From positions 1 through 14,251 of the forward strand of contig CAZDRI010000034.1 of the NCBI GenBank assembly GCA_964508055.1: a DNA stretch of 14,251 nt, written 5' to 3'. How positions within the stretch are numbered: the stretch's first letter is position 1; each line of letters begins with the position of its first letter. Made by a program: the position numbers and the translations under genes. The notes below the pieces were generated by a model. The model worked only from the letters and a program-made list of their open reading frames with translations. It had not been told where the DNA came from and searched no databases. This document shows positions 6,983-14,248 of this stretch, in pieces. Source of the stretch: CAZDRI01 sp964508055 (GTDB lineage: Bacteria > Pseudomonadota > Gammaproteobacteria > PS1 > Pseudothioglobaceae).

Positions 6983-8000
6983 AAATATTAATATTTTAGG
7001 TATAGAAACCTCTTGCGACGAAACAGGCATAGCTATTTATAATTCAAAAAAAGGACTTACAGCTAATCAATTACACTCTCAAGTCAAACTTCATGAAAAA
7101 TACGGTGGTGTGGTGCCAGAACTTGCTTCAAGAGATCATATAACAAGAGTTATCCCCTTAATTGATGCCGCACTTAATGAAGCTAAAATAACTATAAATG
7201 ATATAAACTCAATTGCATATACCCAAGGACCAGGCCTTGCAGGTGCTTTGTTAGTAGGAGGTTCAATTGCACTTAGCCTTGCTTATTCTTTGAATATACC
7301 ACCAATAGCTATAAATCATATGGAAGGTCATTTATTAGCACCTTTATTAGAAGATAATAAGCCAGATTTTCCTTTTGTTGCTCTCTTAGTTTCAGGAGGT
7401 CATACAATGTTAGTAAAAGTTAATAAAATTTGGCAATATGAAATTTTAGCAGATAGCTTAGATGATGCTGTTGGTGAGGCTTTTGATAAAACTGCAAAAA
7501 TCTTAGGCTTAGGTTATCCAGGAGGACCAAGACTAGCTGAATTAGCATTAAAAGGTGATAAATTTAGATTTAAATTTCCAAGACCAATGGTTGATAGACC
7601 AGGTCTTGATTTTAGTTTTAGCGGTCTTAAAACTTATTCTAGAAATACCTTTTTAAAATATCCAAAGGAAAAAGAAAATATAGCTTATGCTTTTGAACAA
7701 GCAGCAACAGATGTTTTAACTATTAAAAGTAAGAGAGCTTTAGACATGTTAGGATTTGATACTTTAGTAGTATCTGGAGGGGTCAGTGCTAATAAAGTTT
7801 TGCGTAAAAAATTAAATTTAATGGCAAAACAAAATAATTTTAAAGTTTTTTACCCTAAATTAGAGTTTTGTACTGATAACGGTGCTATGATTGCACTAGC
7901 AGGATATTATCGCTATCTTGCTCAAAAATATGATAATAATATTAATATAGAAATTAAGCCTAAATGGAGTTTAAATACCATAAACTTAAATAATACCTGA
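6969..8000 (+). CDS. tsaD: tRNA threonylcarbamoyladenosine (t6A) transferase subunit TsaD
   Basis: Catalytic subunit that, with TsaB and TsaE, moves the threonylcarbamoyl group from TC-AMP to A37 of ANN-decoding tRNAs. It belongs to the ASKHA/Kae1 family. Visible landmarks are GIETSCDETG (11-20), the metal-binding pair H117/H121 in NHMEGH, VSGGHT, SFSGLKT, VSGGVSANKVLR and CTDNGAMIALAG near the C-terminus. Length is 343 aa against 337 in E. coli. I chose the ATG at 6969 because AGGTGA (6955-6960) sits eight bases before it; a GTG at 6957 is possible but overlaps that ribosome site. The gene overlaps lptB by 14 bp, and its TGA overlaps the comM ATG, so it is firmly inside the lpt operon. Confidence 0.96.
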   Translation: MTVIKNINILGIETSCDETGIAIYNSKKGLTANQLHSQVKLHEKYGGVVPELASRDHITRVIPLIDAALNEAKITINDINSIAYTQGPGLAGALLVGGSIALSLAYSLNIPPIAINHMEGHLLAPLLEDNKPDFPFVALLVSGGHTMLVKVNKIWQYEILADSLDDAVGEAFDKTAKILGLGYPGGPRLAELALKGDKFRFKFPRPMVDRPGLDFSFSGLKTYSRNTFLKYPKEKENIAYAFEQAATDVLTIKSKRALDMLGFDTLVVSGGVSANKVLRKKLNLMAKQNNFKVFYPKLEFCTDNGAMIALAGYYRYLAQKYDNNINIEIKPKWSLNTINLNNT

Positions 8001-9505
8001 TGAGTTTAGCAAAGATAAACACAAGAGCCGAAGAAGGTTTACAAGCACCTAAGGTAAAAGTAGAGGTGCACTTATCAAATGGTCTACCTAGTTTTTTAAT
8101 TGTAGGTTTACCAGAGACTGCAGTAAAAGAAAGTAGAGAAAGGGTAAGAAGCGCTCTTATTAATAGTAATTTTAATTTTCATAACAGGCGTATCACTGTA
8201 AGTCTTGCTCCTGCTAATTTACCTAAAAGTGGTGGTAGATATGACCTACCTATTGCACTTGGGATATTAATTGCATCAAAACAAATAAAAGTAAATATTG
8301 ATATTGACAATTATGAATTTTACGGCGAATTAGGCTTAGATGGCACATTAAGAGATGTTGGTGGTTTATTACCTGCAGCTATCAATGCCACAAAGAATAA
8401 AAAGCTTTTAGTAATGCCTAAAAAAGATGCAGAACAAGTTGCTTTAGTAAAAGATGTTAATGTCTATGGACTTAAACATTTAATTAATGTTTATGAGTTA
8501 ATTCAAGGTGTGGAAAAACCTCAAATCATAGCCAAACTTAAAGACTTAGCACCAAATTATGATAAAGATTTAAATGAAGTTAAAGGTCAATATAATGGCA
8601 AAAGAGCCTTAGAAATTGCTGCTGCAGGTGGACATAATCTATTATTTATCGGTGCACCAGGTGCTGGTAAGACTATGTTAGCAGAGAGAATGCCTACAAT
8701 CCTGCCTAATCTTAGTGAAGATGAGTCTTTAGAAAAAGCAACAATTTTTTCTGTAGCAGGTATGTATGTTGATATTAATAAATTTTATCAACGCCCATTT
8801 CGCTCACCGCATCATACATCGTCAAGTGTTGCCTTAGTTGGTGGTGGCACATATCCAAAACCTGGCGAAATATCGCTAGCTCATAATGGGGTTTTATTTT
8901 TAGATGAATTTGTAGAATTTCCAAGAAATGTTTTAGAGGTTTTAAGACAACCTTTAGAAAACGGGATAATACACATATCTCGTGCTGCAAAACAAACAAC
9001 CTACCCAGCAGATTTTCAATTAATAGCTGCTATGAATCCTTGCCCTTGTGGACATTATGGTAGTAGTAGTGGCAAGTGTAATTGCTCTGAAGATAAGATT
9101 TATCGTTATCGCTCAAAAATATCAGGCCCAATTTTGGATAGGATTGATATGCTTTTAGAAATACAACCCTTAGATAAAAAAACCTTATTAGATAACACTA
9201 ATGATAATAATGAAAGTAGTGTTAGTATTAAGAAAAGAGTTATTAAAGCCTATAAAGCTCAAATTAATAGACAAAATAAATTAAATTACAAACTAACTTC
9301 TAAGGAAGTTAGTAAAAATAATTATCTAAACTCAGAGTCTAAGGAAATTTTAGAAAAAGCAATTATCCAATTAAAACTTTCAGCAAGAAGTTATTATCGT
9401 ATCTTAAAAGTTGCTAGAACTATTGCGGATTTAGCAATAAGTCAAAATATTGAAAAACAGCATATTATTGAAGCTATCAGTTATCGTAGAGTTAAATTTG
9501 AGTAA
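8000..9505 (+). CDS. comM: ComM / YifB family Mg-chelatase-like AAA+ ATPase
   Basis: AAA+ protein; characterised ComM proteins are hexameric helicases that drive branch migration and so help integrate transforming single-stranded DNA. The N-terminal ChlI/Lon-like domain shows EVHLSNGLPSFLIVGLPETA, RITVSLAPANLPK and FYGELGLDG. The AAA+ core shows Walker A GAPGAGKT (218-225), FRSPHHTSSSVALVGGG and Walker B LFLDEF (D302/E303). The family cysteine cluster MNPCPCGHYG...CNC starts at M345, and the C-terminal helical Mg_chelatase_C domain ends in RTIADLAISQNI. At 501 aa it is the usual length (about 506). The ATG overlaps the TGA of tsaD. With pilD in the same window it is consistent with pilus-linked DNA uptake, but the gene is also common in bacteria not known to be transformable. 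No terminator is visible after it. Confidence 0.93.
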   Translation: MSLAKINTRAEEGLQAPKVKVEVHLSNGLPSFLIVGLPETAVKESRERVRSALINSNFNFHNRRITVSLAPANLPKSGGRYDLPIALGILIASKQIKVNIDIDNYEFYGELGLDGTLRDVGGLLPAAINATKNKKLLVMPKKDAEQVALVKDVNVYGLKHLINVYELIQGVEKPQIIAKLKDLAPNYDKDLNEVKGQYNGKRALEIAAAGGHNLLFIGAPGAGKTMLAERMPTILPNLSEDESLEKATIFSVAGMYVDINKFYQRPFRSPHHTSSSVALVGGGTYPKPGEISLAHNGVLFLDEFVEFPRNVLEVLRQPLENGIIHISRAAKQTTYPADFQLIAAMNPCPCGHYGSSSGKCNCSEDKIYRYRSKISGPILDRIDMLLEIQPLDKKTLLDNTNDNNESSVSIKKRVIKAYKAQINRQNKLNYKLTSKEVSKNNYLNSESKEILEKAIIQLKLSARSYYRILKVARTIADLAISQNIEKQHIIEAISYRRVKFE

Positions 9506-9596
9506 AAATAAAGTATCAAGAAACAAAAGAAAATACAAGTGTAATGATGATACTATCAGTGATGTTGAATACTTAATATAAACTTTATCTAATCAT

Positions 9597-9621
9597 AAAA
9601 AACTTTTGTATTAAATACAAA
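9597..9621 (-). terminator. Weak candidate intrinsic terminator of ppk2
   Basis: TTTGTAT (9605-9611) and ATACAAA (9615-9621) form a 7-bp stem with a 3-base loop. Read on the minus strand, the stem is followed by AG and then six T. It lies 27 bp past the ppk2 stop, which fits. The stem holds only one G-C pair, so it is weak. The rest of the 142-bp gap between the convergent comM and ppk2 shows nothing I can name. Confidence 0.4.
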
Positions 9622-9647
9622 CTAACTTACCCTAACATACCTAAACT

Positions 9648-10457
9648 TTAATAAATTTCCTCTACAAAACTTTGGTCTTCTAAAGGTGGTCTTATATATC
9701 CAGAATCCTTTTTAGGTCTTTCATCTAATTCAATAGGTTTTGGTGTTAAATCTTTGTAAGGAATTAATGATAGCAAGTGAGTTATACAATTAAGCCTAGC
9801 ATGTTTTTTAATATCTGAATTAACTACATACCAAGGTGCTTGTTTAATGTCAGTATAATTAAACATAAAATCTTTTGCCTTAGAGTATTCAACCCATCTT
9901 TTACGAGATTCTAAATCCATAGGGCTTAGTTTCCATTGTTTAGTTGGGTCATGAAGCCTACTTTGAAATCTTCTTTCTTGTTCTTCATCACTTACAGAAA
10001 ACCAATATTTGATAAGAATAATATTAGAGCGCACTAACATTCTTTCAAATTCAGGACAAGAGCGCATAAACTCTTCATATTCTTTTTCTGTGCAAAACCC
10101 CATTACTTTTTCAACACCTGCACGATTGTACCAACTACGGTCTAAAATAACCATCTCGCCTGCAGCTGGAAGATGAGGCACATATCTTTGAAAATACCAT
10201 TGAGTTTTTTCTCTTTCTGTAGGTGCAGGCAATGCTACAATGTTACATATTCTTGGGTTTAAGGGCTCAGTTATTCTTTTTATTGTGCCGCCTTTGCCAG
10301 CAGCATCACGACCTTCAAATATAACAACTACTTTTAAACCTTTGAACTTTATCCATTCTTGTAATTTAACAAGCTCTATCTGTAAGCATGATAATTCTTT
10401 ATCATAAATATGTCTTTTAATAATGCCTTTTTTATTATATTTGTATTTTTTATCCAT
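9648..10457 (-). CDS. ppk2: Polyphosphate kinase 2 (PPK2 family)
   Basis: Transfers phosphate between inorganic polyphosphate and nucleoside diphosphates or triphosphates. One-domain PPK2 enzymes of this type usually drive NTP formation from polyP. Visible features are Walker A FEGRDAAGKGGTIK (47-60), PAPTEREKTQWYFQRYVPHL, Walker B VILDRSWYNRAGVE with D105/R106, and the lid around HDPTKQWKLSPMDLESRKRW, then APWYVV and a conserved LNCITHLLS stretch. It is 269 aa, normal for a one-domain PPK2 of the P. aeruginosa-like subfamily. It is monocistronic and convergent with comM; 191 bp separate it from dnaJ upstream. A TATACT on the minus strand (10538-10533) could be its -10, though no good -35 accompanies it. 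No Shine-Dalgarno precedes the ATG. The exact nucleotide preference cannot be read from the sequence. Confidence 0.93.
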   Translation of the reverse strand: MDKKYKYNKKGIIKRHIYDKELSCLQIELVKLQEWIKFKGLKVVVIFEGRDAAGKGGTIKRITEPLNPRICNIVALPAPTEREKTQWYFQRYVPHLPAAGEMVILDRSWYNRAGVEKVMGFCTEKEYEEFMRSCPEFERMLVRSNIILIKYWFSVSDEEQERRFQSRLHDPTKQWKLSPMDLESRKRWVEYSKAKDFMFNYTDIKQAPWYVVNSDIKKHARLNCITHLLSLIPYKDLTPKPIELDERPKKDSGYIRPPLEDQSFVEEIY

Positions 10458-10648
10458 TTTATTAATCTTTTTTTGTGTAAGTGATTTTGTTTATTTAATA
10501 TTATTTAGTTTTTTTTACCATGCTGCAATGACAGTATACCCCAACATACTCTCATATCTGTAAAAATATTTGACAATACCTTAGCTAGGATTATTTTAAA
10601 AATAAGATAAGTTAAGTTGGCTATTTTAGATAGTTTTTGTTTACTATA

Positions 10649-11752
10649 TTATTCAAAAAAAGATTTCATCTTACTAAAAAAAGAGCCTGACTCAGGGTAA
10701 TGTTTTTCTCCACAACTTTCGCCAAATTCTTGTAATAATTGTTTTTGTTTGCTATTTAAATTAACGGGAGTTTCAACTTTTACTTGGCATAAAAGGTCTC
10801 CATTAATATTATGTTTAACTGATGGCACACCTTTGCCTTTAAGTCTAAAAATTCTACCAGTCTGAGTGCCTGCAGGGATTTTTACTTTAAATTTATTTCT
10901 TAAGGTTGGAACTTCAACAGAGCCCCCTAAACTTGCAGTTACAAAACTAATTGGCACTTCGCAATATAGGTCATTTCCTTCTCTATGAAAAATATTATGT
11001 TTTCTAACATGAACTTCAACATATAAATCTCCATTATCACCTCCTTTTATCCCAGCTTCTCCCTCACCTGTGAGGCGAATACGATTTCCAGTATCAACTC
11101 CAGGAGGTATTTTAACTGAGAGAGTTTTTTGTTTTTTCACAACACCTTGACCTCTACAACTAGCACAAGGGTTATTTATAAACTCTCCACTACCATTACA
11201 ATTTGGGCAAGTTCTTTGTACTGAAAAAATTCCTTGCTCCATTCTAACTTGACCATGTCCATTACATGTTGAACAAGTAGTAGGGCTTGTTCCAGGCTTA
11301 GCGCCACTACCATTACAAGTATTACATTTTTCATTTTTAGCAATTCTTATTTTTACTGTTGTGCCTTCAACAGCATCTTTTAAATCAATCTCTAAGTTGT
11401 AGCGTAAATCTGACCCTCTATTATCATATTGTGCTGAAGTGCCGCCACTACCAAAAATATCACCAAAAATATCACCAAAGCCCCCAAAGCCTCCTCCTTC
11501 AAACCCACCTGCTCCAGCACCTTGTTCAACTCCAGCATGGCCAAATTGATCATATGCTGCACGCTTTTGTGAATCAGATAGAATTGCATATGCCTCTCTT
11601 ATTTCTTTAAATTTCTTTTCAGATTCTTTTAAATTATCCTTATTACGGTCAGGATGATATTTCATTGCTAAGCGTTTATAGGATTTTTTTATCTCTGCAT
11701 CAGTTGCATTTTTACCAACTCCTAAAACTTCGTAATAATCTCTTTTTGCCAT
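10649..11752 (-). CDS. dnaJ: Chaperone DnaJ (Hsp40, class A)
   Basis: Co-chaperone that binds unfolded clients and stimulates ATP hydrolysis by DnaK. It has the full type A layout: a J-domain with HPD at 33-35, then a Gly/Phe-rich linker (78-104) containing repeated FGDIFGDIFG. The zinc domain has four CxxCxGxG units (C143/C146, C160/C163, C182/C185 and C196/C199), and two beta-barrel client-binding domains follow, including GGDNGDLYVEVHV. Length is 367 aa against 376 in E. coli. The ATG at 11752 gives the canonical MAKRDYYEVLGV start; no Shine-Dalgarno is present. It lies 211 bp downstream of dnaK on the same strand, which is long for a cotranscribed pair and contains a candidate promoter of its own. 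Confidence 0.97.
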   Translation of the reverse strand: MAKRDYYEVLGVGKNATDAEIKKSYKRLAMKYHPDRNKDNLKESEKKFKEIREAYAILSDSQKRAAYDQFGHAGVEQGAGAGGFEGGGFGGFGDIFGDIFGSGGTSAQYDNRGSDLRYNLEIDLKDAVEGTTVKIRIAKNEKCNTCNGSGAKPGTSPTTCSTCNGHGQVRMEQGIFSVQRTCPNCNGSGEFINNPCASCRGQGVVKKQKTLSVKIPPGVDTGNRIRLTGEGEAGIKGGDNGDLYVEVHVRKHNIFHREGNDLYCEVPISFVTASLGGSVEVPTLRNKFKVKIPAGTQTGRIFRLKGKGVPSVKHNINGDLLCQVKVETPVNLNSKQKQLLQEFGESCGEKHYPESGSFFSKMKSFFE

Positions 11753-11790
11753 ATTATTTATATTTATTTTTTAAAATTGTAAAGTTGGCA

Positions 11791-11815
11791 TAATACCGAT
11801 TTTAGCTAAATCAAG
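11791..11815 (-). promoter_or_regulatory. Candidate heat-shock (RpoH-type) promoter of dnaJ
   Basis: On the minus strand CTTGAT (11815-11810) is followed after 13 bases by GTATTA (11796-11791, running on into TG). CTTGAT also occurs as the -35 core of E. coli dnaK P1. The spacing is too short for sigma-70 but fits sigma-32. The -10 half does not contain the E. coli CCCCAT box, so this is tentative. A start near 11784 would leave a leader of about 32 bases. Confidence 0.3.
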
Positions 11816-11963
11816 ACTACTAAATAATTACAAAACCATAATTTAATAGCCTTTACCAAGTATTTCATTTGTGGAAGAAAAGCTATATTTATAATCTATG
11901 AATAATATTGTTTTTTCCCTTATCCAAAAATCAAGCTTAATTTAGAAATTTAAAATAGTAAAA

Positions 11964-13889
11964 TTAGCTGCTTTTTTTATCATCTTTAACTTCTTCAAAA
12001 TCTGCATCTACTACACTTTCTCCTTTTTCATCATCACCACCTTTAGTAGAAGTATTACTATCTTGAGATGCTTTTTCTTGAGCTTTTACGGCTAAAGGTT
12101 GGGCTTTTTCAGTTAAAATTTTAGTTTTTTCTTCAATTTTATCTTTGTCATCACCTTTAATGGCTTCTTCTAATTCAGTTATAGCTTTTTCAATATCAGC
12201 TTTTTCGTCTTTAGTTACACTATCAGCTAAATCAGTTAAACTTTGTTTAGTAGTATAAATTAAAGTATCAGCCATATTGCGAGATGTTACTAATTCTTGG
12301 AATTTTTTATCTTCATCAGCATGAGCTTCTGCATCTTTAACCATTTTTTCTACCTCATCGTCTGATAAACCACTTGATGCCTTTATTGTTATAGACTGTT
12401 CTTTACCAGTATTTTTATCTTTTGCTGATACACTCAGTATTCCATTTGCATCAATATCAAAAGTAACTTCAATTTGAGGCTGACCTTTTGGTGCTGGTGC
12501 AATTCCTTCTAAATTAAATTGCCCTAATGATTTATTACCGCTTGCTATTTCCCTTTCACCTTGTAATACATGCACAGTTACTGCATTTTGATTATCTTGT
12601 GCGGTAGAAAATATCTGTGAGGCATTGGTTGGAATTGTAGTGTTTTTTTCAATTAATTTAGTCATAACCCCACCAAGAGTTTCTATTCCAAGTGAAAGTG
12701 GAGTTACATCTAATAATAATACATCTTTTACATCACCACCTAACACCCCTCCTTGAATTGCTGCACCCATAGCTACTGCTTCATCAGGATTTACATCTTT
12801 TTTAGGCTCTTTACCAAAAAAATCTTGAACAGCTTTTTGTACCATTGGCATTCTAATTTGACCACCAACTAAAATAACTTCATTAATATCTTTCGCACTA
12901 AGTCCAGCATCTTTAAGAGCTATTCCACAAGGTTTCATTGCTCTATCTATTAAGTCCTTAACTAAAGATTCTAATTTAGCTCTAGTAATTTTAACATTTA
13001 AATGCTTTGGACCAGAGGCATCAGCAGTAATATAAGGTAGATTTACTTCTGTTTGTTCTGTTGAAGAAAGTTCTATTTTTGCTTTTTCTGCTGCTTCTTT
13101 TAATCTTTGTAAAGCAAGGGGGTCGTTTTTTAAATCAACACCTTGGTCTTTTTTAAACTCATCTACTAAATAATTTATAAGGCGTTGGTCAAAATCTTCA
13201 CCACCTAAAAAAGTGTCACCATTCGTTGATAAAACTTCAAATTGTTTTTCACCATCAATATCTTCCATTTCAATTATAGAAATATCAAATGTCCCACCAC
13301 CTAAGTCAAATACTGCAATTTTTTTATCGCCCTTTGATTTATCTATACCATAAGCTAAGGCTGCTGCTGTTGGCTCATTTATTATTCTTTTAACATCAAG
13401 GCCGGCAATTTTTCCAGCATCTTTAGTTGCTTGTCTTTGGGAGTCATTAAAATAAGCTGGCACAGTTATAACTGCTTCTGTTACTTTCTCACCTAAATAG
13501 TCTTCTGCAGTTTTTTTCATCTTCATTAATATTCTTGCAGATACTTCTGGCGCTGCCATTTTTTTACCTTTAACTTCAACCCAAGCATCTCCATTATCAG
13601 CTTTAATTATCTTATAAGGGACTAGATTAATATCTTTTTGAACTTCTTTTTCATCAAATCTACGCCCTATTAATCTTTTAATTGCAAATAAAGTGTTTTC
13701 AGGATTAGTAACTGCTTGCCTTTTAGCAGATTGACCTACTAAAACCTCATCGCTATCTTTTGGATATGCAACAATTGATGGTGTAGTTCTATCACCTTCA
13801 CTATTTTCAATAATTTTCACATTAGAACCTTCCATAACTCCAACACAAGAATTTGTAGTTCCTAAATCTATCCCTATAATTTTTGCCAC
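11964..13889 (-). CDS. dnaK: Chaperone DnaK (Hsp70)
   Basis: ATP-driven chaperone working with DnaJ and GrpE; it also controls heat-shock sigma factor stability in many proteobacteria. The nucleotide-binding domain shows IDLGTTNSCVGVMEG, VPAYFNDSQRQATKDAG, INEPTAAALAYG and DLGGGTFDISI. The linker DVLLLDVTPLSLGIETLGG leads into the substrate-binding domain and a charged lid ending in VVDADFEEVKDD. Length is 641 aa against 638 in E. coli. The start is GTG at 13889, with a strong Shine-Dalgarno six bases upstream; the next methionine lies well inside the conserved domain. An oddity is that the conserved loop VGGQTRMP reads VGGQIRMP, with I345 where Thr is usual. grpE does not precede it within 362 bp. 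Confidence 0.98.
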   Translation of the reverse strand: MAKIIGIDLGTTNSCVGVMEGSNVKIIENSEGDRTTPSIVAYPKDSDEVLVGQSAKRQAVTNPENTLFAIKRLIGRRFDEKEVQKDINLVPYKIIKADNGDAWVEVKGKKMAAPEVSARILMKMKKTAEDYLGEKVTEAVITVPAYFNDSQRQATKDAGKIAGLDVKRIINEPTAAALAYGIDKSKGDKKIAVFDLGGGTFDISIIEMEDIDGEKQFEVLSTNGDTFLGGEDFDQRLINYLVDEFKKDQGVDLKNDPLALQRLKEAAEKAKIELSSTEQTEVNLPYITADASGPKHLNVKITRAKLESLVKDLIDRAMKPCGIALKDAGLSAKDINEVILVGGQIRMPMVQKAVQDFFGKEPKKDVNPDEAVAMGAAIQGGVLGGDVKDVLLLDVTPLSLGIETLGGVMTKLIEKNTTIPTNASQIFSTAQDNQNAVTVHVLQGEREIASGNKSLGQFNLEGIAPAPKGQPQIEVTFDIDANGILSVSAKDKNTGKEQSITIKASSGLSDDEVEKMVKDAEAHADEDKKFQELVTSRNMADTLIYTTKQSLTDLADSVTKDEKADIEKAITELEEAIKGDDKDKIEEKTKILTEKAQPLAVKAQEKASQDSNTSTKGGDDEKGESVVDADFEEVKDDKKSS

Positions 13890-13895
13890 TTTTTT

Positions 13896-13900
13896 CTCCT
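13896..13900 (-). promoter_or_regulatory. Strong Shine-Dalgarno that fixes the dnaK GTG start
   Basis: AGGAG on the minus strand lies six A residues before the GTG at 13889. It decides the non-ATG start of dnaK and stands out because ATG-started neighbours such as dnaJ, ppk2 and comM have no such site. Confidence 0.8.
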
Positions 13901-13930
13901 AAAAATTAAAATTTATTATTTATTATTTGT

Positions 13931-13959
13931 TATTTATAGCTCTTAAAACTATTTTCAAG
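13931..13959 (-). promoter_or_regulatory. Candidate heat-shock (RpoH-type) promoter of dnaK
   Basis: On the minus strand CTTGAA (13959-13954), the exact sigma-32 -35 core, is followed after 14 bases by CTATAAATA (13939-13931). The -10 agrees only partly with E. coli CCCCATTTA, but resembles the C-TAT-type -10 seen for RpoH in some other proteobacteria. The TATAAA has no sigma-70 -35 at proper spacing. The predicted start near 13925 leaves a leader of about 35 bases. A second CTTGAA lies 62 bp further upstream (14021-14016). Confidence 0.45.
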
Positions 13960-14124
13960 TTTTTTAACAAATAAAAGTTTGGGATTTACTAATTAACTAG
14001 TTTATTTCTAAATTTTTCAAGCAAAATTTTGTAAAAGTTTTGCCTTCTGCATAGAAATATGGATTTAATAAAATTTGAGACCTTTACACCCTTGCGTTAT
14101 TAACTATTTTTTTATTTAATTTAC

Positions 14125-14184
14125 TGTCATGCTGCCTTGAAACAAGTCCAGATACAAGGGTGACCAAAGCATTTCAGTATCTCA
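14125..14184. repeat. Palindromic intergenic repeat, copy 1 (60 bp)
   Basis: Begins TGTCATGCTGCC and ends CAGTATCTCA. Nested pairing is ATGCTG (14129-14134) with CAGTAT (14175-14180, one G-U pair) outside, and CCTTG (14135-14139) with CAAGG (14155-14159) inside. It shares a 20-base block (14158-14177) with copy 2 without mismatch. The interior is seven bases longer than in copy 2. It resembles the short palindromic repeats scattered between genes in many bacterial genomes; it encodes nothing. Confidence 0.75.
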
Positions 14185-14195
14185 TAAGCCTTTCA

Positions 14196-14248
14196 TGTCA
14201 TGCTGCCCTGAAATAAATTCAGGGTGACCAAAGCATTTCAGCATCTCA
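14196..14248. repeat. Palindromic intergenic repeat, copy 2 (53 bp)
   Basis: Begins TGTCATGCTGCCCTG and ends CAGCATCTCA. Outer stem ATGCTG (14200-14205) pairs with CAGCAT (14239-14244). Inner stem CCCTGAA (14206-14212) pairs with TTCAGGG (14218-14224) around a 5-base loop. It starts 71 bp after copy 1. A further copy could lie beyond the window edge. Confidence 0.75.

Noticed and set aside
8775..8999. A 74-codon open frame on the minus strand
   Set aside because: It is antisense to the conserved AAA+ core of comM; no independent support.
9506..9647. A tRNA or small RNA gene between comM and ppk2
   Set aside because: No cloverleaf arms or GC-rich stems; only a weak AT-rich hairpin that is better read as a ppk2 terminator.
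10500..10554. A 16-codon frame on the minus strand between dnaJ and ppk2
   Set aside because: Too short, no ribosome site, no neighbours that would give it context.
11359..11610. Plus- and minus-strand frames (83 and 65 codons) overlapping dnaJ
   Set aside because: Both are alternative frames of the low-complexity Gly/Phe linker region of dnaJ, with biased composition.
11806..11868. A 20-codon hydrophobic peptide frame (minus strand) between dnaK and dnaJ
   Set aside because: It starts at an ATG without a Shine-Dalgarno in AT-rich DNA and overlaps the likely dnaJ promoter; such frames occur by chance.
14125..14248. CRISPR array
   Set aside because: Only two imperfect, internally palindromic copies of unequal length 71 bp apart; no regular spacers and no cas genes.
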